Assembly (NCBI GenBank): GCA_963971285.1
Contig: OZ020255.1
Span: forward strand, 868,001 to 932,000
Reading direction: 5' to 3'
Source: Astropecten irregularis
Taxonomy: Eukaryota; Echinodermata; Asteroidea; Paxillosida; Astropectinidae
Length of the DNA stretch: 64,000 nucleotides
Shown here: positions 63,001 through 64,000 of the stretch, in pieces
How positions within the stretch are numbered: the first letter of the stretch is position 1
How the letters are laid out: each line of letters begins with the position of its first letter
Position numbers and translations under genes: made by a program
The notes under the pieces: generated by a model
What the model saw: only the letters and a program-made list of their open reading frames with translations
Databases searched by the model: none
Told to the model about the DNA's origin: nothing

Positions 63001-64000
63001 AGCGTCATGATGGGCTCGTCTTGTTTGACGGTGATGTTTATTAGCTGTATAGGAATACGGTATGGATTCAGCATGGTCAGATACGTTGCCCAGGTGAAAG
63101 GAAATGAAAAATTTGACCTTGAAAGATTTGTATTTGTCTGCTTACTTTCTGTCGTCCAGTGGAGTCATCAATGACGTCAGTAAAGGTGCTGTCTCCTGGT
63201 TTCTTAACACTCAGTGTGACAATGACTGTTACTGGCTCTTGTGGAGTAGGTTGCCTTGATGTTGTGCTTTCTTTTGTTCCAGTAGGTACAGTGGTTGATT
63301 CAGGAGAGCGCAAAGTGACGACAAAGGCTCCAACTTGGACGGGTTCTCGGAAGACACGCAGCACACTTGGAATATCACTTGAAGTTTCACCTGTCGGTAT
63401 CTGTGTGATCGTCAGGTACGAGGTGTTTTCGTCAACTGTGAGTGTCCCTTCAGGTGTGATGCTAGATTCAAGTCCTTTCTCACCATCCATTGGCTCCAGG
63501 CAATATCCTATAGGGACAAACAAATGTGAAATCAATCAGTATCCATTGGAGGGAAATTTAAGGAAGAACTTATTTGGCTTGGAAAAGAAGAAATGTAAAT
63601 ACAGGAAAGTCATCCGCATTATCTCTCTAATTGTATTGTTCTACTCTATCCTCATACCTGGAGTGGTTGACCTCTCCGATGTTGTCGTACTCGACCTTGT
63701 TGTTTCTTCAGTGATACTTGTAGTCGGTGTAGTGACAGTGGTTACTTTGGTTGTCATCTCAGTTGTTGAGTATTCTAAAAGAAAATGTGTTTTGCCGTAG
63801 AAGACATGAGATATTGAAAGCATTTCATCTGTAGTACTGTTTAGGCAGGGCATTGGTAGTCTGCAAAATGGTGCCAGTTTTTGGATTTGATATGCGTGAA
63901 ATTTTATTTTGAAAACATGACGGTATTGGGAAAAGGTGAAAATGTTCTTACCCTCGGCACATCCTAAAACGGTCAGTTGCAGTTCAATAGAATCAGCTTC
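1..64000 (-). CDS. Internal part of one giant multi-exon gene for a repetitive mucin-like extracellular protein
   Basis: I do not recognise the gene. On the minus strand each unit gives six exons with GT-AG introns and matching phases, adding 406 codons per unit without a stop. The visible part would encode about 12,650 residues from about 189 exons; start and end lie outside the window. Each unit encodes two related modules of about 170 residues with one Cys near each end, each followed by a Thr-rich linker. Sequons at N28, N124, N156 and N290 of every unit, and abundant Thr/Ser/Pro, suggest a glycosylated extracellular product. No membrane segment is visible in the predicted protein. The module is reminiscent of F5/8 type C (discoidin) domains, which would imply ligand or matrix binding, but that is inferred. 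Alternatives are another Ig-like or jelly-roll domain, or an untranscribed pseudogene array; the clean frame in all units argues against the latter. Confidence 0.8.
178..2077 (-). CDS. Repeat unit 1, exons A-C-D-B-E-F
   Basis: Exons: A 1716-2077, C 1455-1614, D 1248-1334, B 768-1099, E 474-633, F 178-294. The encoded 406 residues match the consensus (Arg327). A 2-bp insertion near 325-332 in intron E-F makes this unit 2,050 bp and the intron 179 bp, so the intron is no longer divisible by three. Confidence 0.85.
2078..2227 (-). other. Intron F-A (reference unit 2), 150 bp, phase 1
   Basis: The donor is GTATGA and a T/C-rich tract runs into the acceptor CCCTATAG. Read through, TAG follows within six codons. 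Units 15 and 16 lack 5 bp near the donor side. In unit 24, base 47129 is changed just upstream of the acceptor AG, which stays intact. Confidence 0.8.
2228..2344 (-). CDS. Reference exon F (unit 2): Thr-rich linker 2
   Basis: This 117-nt exon lies between an acceptor CATTTTCTTTTAG and a donor CCAG|GTATGA and is phase 1 at both ends. It encodes E368 (split codon) and residues 369-406, starting Y-S-T-T-E-M-T-T-K and ending S-T-T-P, with Gly1 of the next unit completed by exon A. More than half of the residues are Thr or Ser, and the linker also carries charged Glu, Lys and Arg residues, unlike exon D. Variants are V381F (units 5, 6, 23, 25), T382S (unit 4) and R394M (unit 5). The likely role is an O-glycosylated spacer. 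Confidence 0.82.
2228..4125 (-). CDS. Repeat unit 2, exons A-C-D-B-E-F (reference)
   Basis: Exons: A 3764-4125, C 3503-3662, D 3296-3382, B 2816-3147, E 2522-2681, F 2228-2344. The protein is the consensus and is identical to units 1, 12, 13, 17 and 18. Intron E-F is closed by TGA. Confidence 0.87.
2345..2521 (-). other. Intron E-F (reference unit 2), 177 bp, phase 1, length divisible by three
   Basis: The donor is GTGAGA and the acceptor is TTTTAG. At 177 bp (59 codons) it would keep the frame if retained. In unit 2 a TGA (from T at 2433) closes it. In 21 of 31 units that base is G and the intron is fully open in the coding frame. Confidence 0.8.
2522..2681 (-). CDS. Reference exon E (unit 2): C-terminal part of module 2
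   Basis: This 160-nt exon (residues 315-367 plus one base) starts after a pyrimidine tract ending AAATTACAG in phase 0 and ends GAGG|GTGAGA in phase 1. It is the same length as exon C and aligns with it without gaps, ending L-T-V-L-G-C365. No sequon is present, unlike exon C. Residue 327 is Arg or Lys depending on the unit: Lys in units 8-11, 15, 16, 21 and 26-30, Arg elsewhere. In unit 31 and the final partial unit the donor is GTAAG instead of GTGAG, a change allowed only at a real donor and good support for this border. Confidence 0.85.
2682..2815 (-). other. Intron B-E (reference unit 2), 134 bp, phase 0
   Basis: The donor is GTATGC and a T-rich tract precedes the acceptor ATTACAG. Read through, it meets TAA four codons after the donor. 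Units 15, 16 and 21 have an uninterrupted T8 run in the tract. Unit 14 has a CAG-to-TAG change inside this intron (27347). Confidence 0.8.
2816..3147 (-). CDS. Reference exon B (unit 2): N-terminal part of module 2
   Basis: The exon follows an acceptor CCCCTACTACAG and ends ATAAAG|GTATGC. It is 332 nt, 2 nt completing Gly204 plus 110 codons (205-314), ending in phase 0. It opens with the same G-Y-C-L-E-P-M-D as exon A (Cys206), then diverges. Shared features with exon A are D-E-T-T at 229-232, a strand I259-T-V-R-A-V-S-L-T-L, a Ser/Thr/Pro/Gln loop (about 273-286), a strand with sequon N290-L-T, and F303-S-P-V-R-D. It is ten codons shorter than exon A, mainly in the Thr-rich loop. The upstream open frame beginning MFRILFLH is intronic. 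Confidence 0.85.
3148..3295 (-). other. Intron D-B (reference unit 2), 148 bp, phase 1
   Basis: The donor is GTATGA and the acceptor is CTACTACAG. Read through, it meets TAA. Unit 2 alone has a C at 3260 where other units have T. Confidence 0.8.
3296..3382 (-). CDS. Reference exon D (unit 2): Thr-rich linker 1
   Basis: This 87-nt exon lies between an acceptor CCTCTTCTTCTAG and a donor CAAG|GTATGA. It is phase 1 at both ends, so it is symmetric and could be skipped without a frameshift. It encodes E175 (split codon) and residues 176-203, mostly Thr, Ser, Pro and Val, starting Y-S-T-T-F-P-T-T and ending P-P-P-S-T-T-Q. This is probably an O-glycosylated, extended spacer between modules. I noticed no difference between the 31 copies. 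It is too short to appear as a convincing open frame on its own, but splice sites, phase and its likeness to exon F (both begin EYSTT) support it. Confidence 0.8.
3383..3502 (-). other. Intron C-D (reference unit 2), 120 bp, phase 1
   Basis: The donor GTAAGT is a strong consensus and the acceptor is CTTCTTCTAG. An ACTAAT motif about 30 nt before the acceptor is a likely branch point; it is altered in units 26 and 27. Read through, it reaches TGA. Confidence 0.8.
3503..3662 (-). CDS. Reference exon C (unit 2): C-terminal part of module 1
   Basis: This 160-nt exon begins after CCTATACAG in phase 0 and ends AAAG|GTAAGT in phase 1 (residues 122-174 plus one base). It carries sequons N124-I-T and N156-V-S and ends with F165-E-L-H-V-L-G-C172. 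The closing LGC is a typical end of F5/8 type C domains, where the terminal Cys pairs with one near the N terminus; here Cys172 could pair with Cys3. It aligns without gaps to exon E of the second half (for example LRIQF against FRIEF and VLGC in both). In unit 13 the acceptor CAG is TAG, which would be a stop if this side were exonic, supporting the border. Confidence 0.85.
3663..3763 (-). other. Intron A-C (reference unit 2), 101 bp, phase 0
   Basis: The donor is GTAAGC and the acceptor is TATACAG. In frame the intron hits TGA after 22 codons, so it cannot be retained productively. Possible branch sites are CTGAC or CTGAA, within about 40 nt of the acceptor. Confidence 0.8.
3764..4125 (-). 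CDS. Reference exon A (unit 2): N-terminal part of module 1
   Basis: The exon runs from an acceptor ending CCCTATAG to a donor AAA|GTAAGC. It is 362 nt: 2 nt completing a Gly codon, then 120 codons (residues 2-121), ending in phase 0. It starts Y-C-L-E-P-M-D (Cys3), carries the sequon N28-T-S, and contains alternating hydrophobic stretches at about 49-53, 57-66 and 93-101 that look like beta strands. A Thr/Ser/Pro/Gln-rich loop (about 68-92) sits between two of them. The segment F109-T-D-V-I-D-D resembles the strand-turn seen in discoidin-type domains. It corresponds to exon B of the second half. The acceptor and donor choices are fixed by the phases of exons F and C and by the equivalent borders in exon B. 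Confidence 0.85.
4276..6173 (-). CDS. Repeat unit 3, exons A-C-D-B-E-F
   Basis: Exons: A 5812-6173, C 5551-5710, D 5344-5430, B 4864-5195, E 4570-4729, F 4276-4392. One residue change, E141K (base 5653), in the loop of exon C. Intron E-F is closed. Confidence 0.85.
6324..8221 (-). CDS. Repeat unit 4, exons A-C-D-B-E-F
   Basis: Exons: A 7860-8221, C 7599-7758, D 7392-7478, B 6912-7243, E 6618-6777, F 6324-6440. Changes: T382S (6398) in linker 2 and P75S (8000) in the Thr-rich loop of module 1, plus a silent change in exon B near the donor. Intron E-F is open. Confidence 0.85.
8372..10269 (-). CDS. Repeat unit 5, exons A-C-D-B-E-F
   Basis: Exons: A 9908-10269, C 9647-9806, D 9440-9526, B 8960-9291, E 8666-8825, F 8372-8488. 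Linker 2 has V381F (8450) and the private R394M (8410). Intron E-F is open but has a different local sequence (TTTTCAG) from most open units. Confidence 0.85.
10420..12317 (-). CDS. Repeat unit 6, exons A-C-D-B-E-F
   Basis: Exons: A 11956-12317, C 11695-11854, D 11488-11574, B 11008-11339, E 10714-10873, F 10420-10536. Changes: V381F (10498) and T301A (11049). The unit carries V381F without the P75S that precedes it elsewhere, and intron E-F is the closed type, so it looks mosaic. Confidence 0.85.
12468..14365 (-). CDS. Repeat unit 7, exons A-C-D-B-E-F
   Basis: Exons: A 14004-14365, C 13743-13902, D 13536-13622, B 13056-13387, E 12762-12921, F 12468-12584. One residue change, D106Y (14051), next to the conserved F109 segment. 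Intron E-F is closed. Confidence 0.85.
14516..16413 (-). CDS. Repeat unit 8, exons A-C-D-B-E-F, with altered exon C donor
   Basis: Exons: A 16052-16413, C 15791-15950, D 15584-15670, B 15104-15435, E 14810-14969, F 14516-14632. Changes: V112L (16081), V264F (15256), R327K. The last base of exon C is C instead of G (15791), weakening the donor to AAAC|GTAAGT and changing the split codon to Gln (E175Q). Intron E-F is open. Confidence 0.84.
16564..18461 (-). CDS. Repeat unit 9, exons A-C-D-B-E-F
   Basis: Exons: A 18100-18461, C 17839-17998, D 17632-17718, B 17152-17483, E 16858-17017, F 16564-16680. Only R327K differs from the consensus; the silent V251 codon change links it to unit 8. Intron E-F is open. 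Confidence 0.85.
18612..20509 (-). CDS. Repeat unit 10, exons A-C-D-B-E-F
   Basis: Exons: A 20148-20509, C 19887-20046, D 19680-19766, B 19200-19531, E 18906-19065, F 18612-18728. R327K is the only residue change; the V251 codon is the common one, so the K327 haplotype is separated here from the exon B marker. Intron E-F is open. Confidence 0.85.
20660..22557 (-). CDS. Repeat unit 11, exons A-C-D-B-E-F
   Basis: Exons: A 22196-22557, C 21935-22094, D 21728-21814, B 21248-21579, E 20954-21113, F 20660-20776. Changes: R327K and the private Q79H (22322) in the Thr-rich loop. A private intronic substitution lies near 21651 in intron D-B. Intron E-F is open. Confidence 0.85.
22708..24605 (-). CDS. 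Repeat unit 12, exons A-C-D-B-E-F
   Basis: Exons: A 24244-24605, C 23983-24142, D 23776-23862, B 23296-23627, E 23002-23161, F 22708-22824. Consensus protein. Intron E-F is closed. Confidence 0.86.
24756..26653 (-). CDS. Repeat unit 13, exons A-C-D-B-E-F
   Basis: Exons: A 26292-26653, C 26031-26190, D 25824-25910, B 25344-25675, E 25050-25209, F 24756-24872. Consensus protein. The exon C acceptor is TAG instead of CAG (26193), which keeps the splice site and would be a stop only if this stretch were translated. Intron E-F is closed. Confidence 0.86.
26804..28701 (-). CDS. Repeat unit 14, exons A-C-D-B-E-F
   Basis: Exons: A 28340-28701, C 28079-28238, D 27872-27958, B 27392-27723, E 27098-27257, F 26804-26920. 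One residue change, D114N (28363). Intron B-E has a CAG-to-TAG substitution at 27347 and intron E-F a private change at 27038; both are outside exons. Intron E-F is closed. Confidence 0.86.
28847..30744 (-). CDS. Repeat unit 15, exons A-C-D-B-E-F (2,043-bp unit)
   Basis: Exons: A 30383-30744, C 30122-30281, D 29915-30001, B 29435-29766, E 29141-29300, F 28847-28963. R327K and the silent V251 marker. A 5-bp deletion in intron F-A (about 28828) and a T8 tract in intron B-E are shared with unit 16. Intron E-F is open. Confidence 0.85.
30890..32787 (-). CDS. Repeat unit 16, exons A-C-D-B-E-F (2,043-bp unit)
   Basis: Exons: A 32426-32787, C 32165-32324, D 31958-32044, B 31478-31809, E 31184-31343, F 30890-31006. 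Same protein as unit 15 (R327K), with the same 5-bp intron F-A deletion (about 30871) and T8 tract, so the two look like a recent duplicate pair. Confidence 0.85.
32938..34835 (-). CDS. Repeat unit 17, exons A-C-D-B-E-F
   Basis: Exons: A 34474-34835, C 34213-34372, D 34006-34092, B 33526-33857, E 33232-33391, F 32938-33054. Consensus protein, full 2,048-bp length again. Intron E-F is closed. Confidence 0.86.
34986..36883 (-). CDS. Repeat unit 18, exons A-C-D-B-E-F
   Basis: Exons: A 36522-36883, C 36261-36420, D 36054-36140, B 35574-35905, E 35280-35439, F 34986-35102. Consensus protein with one silent change (about 35718). Two intronic markers, in C-D (about 36245) and A-C (about 36475), begin here and continue to unit 21. 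Intron E-F is closed. Confidence 0.86.
37034..38931 (-). CDS. Repeat unit 19, exons A-C-D-B-E-F
   Basis: Exons: A 38570-38931, C 38309-38468, D 38102-38188, B 37622-37953, E 37328-37487, F 37034-37150. Changes: Q246H (about 37826) and G40S (38815). Carries the intronic markers of units 18-21. Intron E-F is open. Confidence 0.85.
39082..40979 (-). CDS. Repeat unit 20, exons A-C-D-B-E-F
   Basis: Exons: A 40618-40979, C 40357-40516, D 40150-40236, B 39670-40001, E 39376-39535, F 39082-39198. G40S (40863) is shared only with unit 19. Intron E-F is open. Confidence 0.85.
41130..43027 (-). CDS. Repeat unit 21, exons A-C-D-B-E-F
   Basis: Exons: A 42666-43027, C 42405-42564, D 42198-42284, B 41718-42049, E 41424-41583, F 41130-41246. 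Changes: R327K and V169A (42422), two residues before the terminal Gly-Cys. It has the T8 intron B-E tract otherwise seen only in units 15 and 16, about 10-12 kb away, but not their 5-bp deletion. Intron E-F is open. Confidence 0.85.
43178..45075 (-). CDS. Repeat unit 22, exons A-C-D-B-E-F
   Basis: Exons: A 44714-45075, C 44453-44612, D 44246-44332, B 43766-44097, E 43472-43631, F 43178-43294. One residue change, P75S (44854), and a silent change near 43826. Intron E-F is open. Confidence 0.85.
45226..47123 (-). CDS. Repeat unit 23, exons A-C-D-B-E-F
   Basis: Exons: A 46762-47123, C 46501-46660, D 46294-46380, B 45814-46145, E 45520-45679, F 45226-45342. Changes: V381F (45304) and the private S269R (45951). 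A private intronic base near 45511 changes the intron E-F sequence close to the donor. Intron E-F is open. Confidence 0.85.
47274..49171 (-). CDS. Repeat unit 24, exons A-C-D-B-E-F
   Basis: Exons: A 48810-49171, C 48549-48708, D 48342-48428, B 47862-48193, E 47568-47727, F 47274-47390. Changes: A162T (48588), V112L (48839) and P75S (48950). The intron F-A acceptor region has a private substitution at 47129. Intron E-F is open. Confidence 0.85.
49322..51219 (-). CDS. Repeat unit 25, exons A-C-D-B-E-F
   Basis: Exons: A 50858-51219, C 50597-50756, D 50390-50476, B 49910-50241, E 49616-49775, F 49322-49438. Changes: V381F (49400), V112L (50887), E41G (51099) and G9V (51195), the last directly after the GYCLEPMD motif. 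Intron E-F is open. Confidence 0.85.
51370..53267 (-). CDS. Repeat unit 26, exons A-C-D-B-E-F
   Basis: Exons: A 52906-53267, C 52645-52804, D 52438-52524, B 51958-52289, E 51664-51823, F 51370-51486. Changes: R327K, E41G and G9V. The likely branch point of intron C-D is altered at 52554. Same protein as units 27 and 28. Intron E-F is open. Confidence 0.85.
53418..55315 (-). CDS. Repeat unit 27, exons A-C-D-B-E-F
   Basis: Exons: A 54954-55315, C 54693-54852, D 54486-54572, B 54006-54337, E 53712-53871, F 53418-53534. R327K, E41G, G9V, and the intron C-D branch-point change (54602) shared with unit 26. Intron E-F is open. Confidence 0.85.
55466..57363 (-). CDS. Repeat unit 28, exons A-C-D-B-E-F
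   Basis: Exons: A 57002-57363, C 56741-56900, D 56534-56620, B 56054-56385, E 55760-55919, F 55466-55582. R327K, E41G and G9V, with the normal intron C-D sequence. Intron E-F is open. Confidence 0.85.
57514..59411 (-). CDS. Repeat unit 29, exons A-C-D-B-E-F
   Basis: Exons: A 59050-59411, C 58789-58948, D 58582-58668, B 58102-58433, E 57808-57967, F 57514-57630. Changes: R327K, P271S (58233) and V112L (59079). A private intron C-D change lies near 58762. Intron E-F is open. Confidence 0.85.
59562..61459 (-). CDS. Repeat unit 30, exons A-C-D-B-E-F
   Basis: Exons: A 61098-61459, C 60837-60996, D 60630-60716, B 60150-60481, E 59856-60015, F 59562-59678. Changes: R327K, Q283H (60243), V112L (61127) and E70K (61253). 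Intron E-F is open. Confidence 0.85.
61610..63507 (-). CDS. Repeat unit 31, exons A-C-D-B-E-F, the most divergent full unit
   Basis: Exons: A 63146-63507, C 62885-63044, D 62678-62764, B 62198-62529, E 61904-62063, F 61610-61726. Changes: V342A (about 61981), L234I (about 62440), L129Q (about 63022), T96I (about 63221) and Q79K (about 63273), with many intronic and silent changes. The exon E donor is GTAAG (61901). No exon is broken despite this divergence. Intron E-F is open. Confidence 0.85.
63658..64000 (-). CDS. Partial unit 32: exon F (63658-63774) and the 3' part of exon E (63952-64000)
   Basis: Exon F is intact and encodes the consensus linker. Exon E is cut by the window edge; its visible end reads into V-L-G-C-A-E and a GTAAG donor (63949-63951 region), as in unit 31. 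Intron F-A (63508-63657) shares the C-to-T change after CTCTCT with unit 31. The transcript's upstream part lies beyond 64000. Confidence 0.82.

Larger units (their letters stand above)
1..64000 (-). repeat. Tandem array of a 2,048-bp coding repeat, 31 full units plus two partial units
   Basis: The same sequence returns every 2,048 bp through the whole window. I place unit boundaries at the 5' end of exon A: units end at 2077, 4125, 6173 and so on up to 63507. Unit 1 has a 2-bp insertion near 325-332 (2,050 bp) and units 15 and 16 share a 5-bp deletion (2,043 bp each). Units differ by only a few substitutions, except unit 31 with roughly 20. No flanking sequence is present, so the true copy number is unknown. 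Each unit is an in-frame gene segment with introns, not a simple satellite. No gap of more than 179 bp lies between predicted exons, so there is no larger non-genic stretch to describe. Confidence 0.98.

Noticed and set aside
1..64000. Bacterial surface adhesin or S-layer repeat gene
   Set aside because: The frame is interrupted every 90-360 nt by sequence with GT-AG borders and pyrimidine tracts, and no continuous bacterial-style reading frame exists.
1..64000. CRISPR array or non-coding satellite
   Set aside because: The repeat is 2 kb long with no short direct repeats and variable spacers, and exons lack indels and stops across all units, unlike satellite DNA.
1..64000. Tandemly amplified transposon or viral element
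   Set aside because: I see no reverse transcriptase, transposase, terminal repeat, poly-A tail or target-site duplication in the unit.
1..64000. tRNA, rRNA or other structured RNA genes inside the introns
   Set aside because: The introns are 101-179 bp and show no cloverleaf, rRNA-like sequence or C/D or H/ACA box arrangement that I could recognise.

Overview
The window is one uninterrupted tandem array. A unit of 2,048 bp is repeated head to tail across all 64,000 bases: 31 complete units plus partial units at both ends (1-27 and 63508-64000). Unit 1 is 2,050 bp, units 15 and 16 are 2,043 bp, and all others are 2,048 bp. I see no flanking sequence, promoter, start codon, final stop codon, RNA gene or mobile element. 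Both array edges lie outside the window.

The array is best read as the internal part of a single very large, intron-rich eukaryotic gene on the minus strand. Each unit holds six exons, in transcription order A (362 nt), C (160), D (87), B (332), E (160) and F (117). They are separated by six short GT-AG introns of 101, 120, 148, 134, 177 and 150 bp (in the order A-C, C-D, D-B, B-E, E-F, F-A). Exons total 1,218 nt, exactly 406 codons, and exons plus introns total 2,048. Every junction phase matches (A/C and B/E phase 0, all others phase 1), so the frame runs through all units without a stop. The window carries about 37,950 coding bases (about 12,650 residues) in roughly 189 exons or exon parts. 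Residue numbers below run from 1 (the Gly codon split between F and A) to 406 within one unit.

Each 406-residue unit is two related halves of 203 residues, A+C+D and B+E+F. Each half is a module of about 170 residues that opens with GYCLEPMD and closes with VLGC, having only those two cysteines, followed by a Thr/Ser/Pro-rich linker encoded by its own exon. The pattern (Cys-x-x-Pro-Met at the start, beta-strand-like alternation, an F-x-x-V-x-D segment, a terminal LGC) resembles F5/8 type C (discoidin) domains, but this is a pattern-level judgement only. Four N-glycosylation sequons per unit and the mucin-like linkers suggest an extracellular or secreted glycoprotein. The organism is most likely a metazoan, probably an invertebrate; the sequence does not allow a closer call.

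Variation between units supports the model. The length changes I found (2 bp, 5 bp) lie in introns, as do the stop-creating substitutions, and exons carry only substitutions. Variants cluster in neighbouring units (15-16, 18-21, 25-28, 26-30), as expected from local unequal exchange. Some haplotype blocks recur about 37-41 kb apart. Unit 31 and the partial unit after it carry the most private changes, hinting that the 5' edge of the array lies not far beyond base 64,000.
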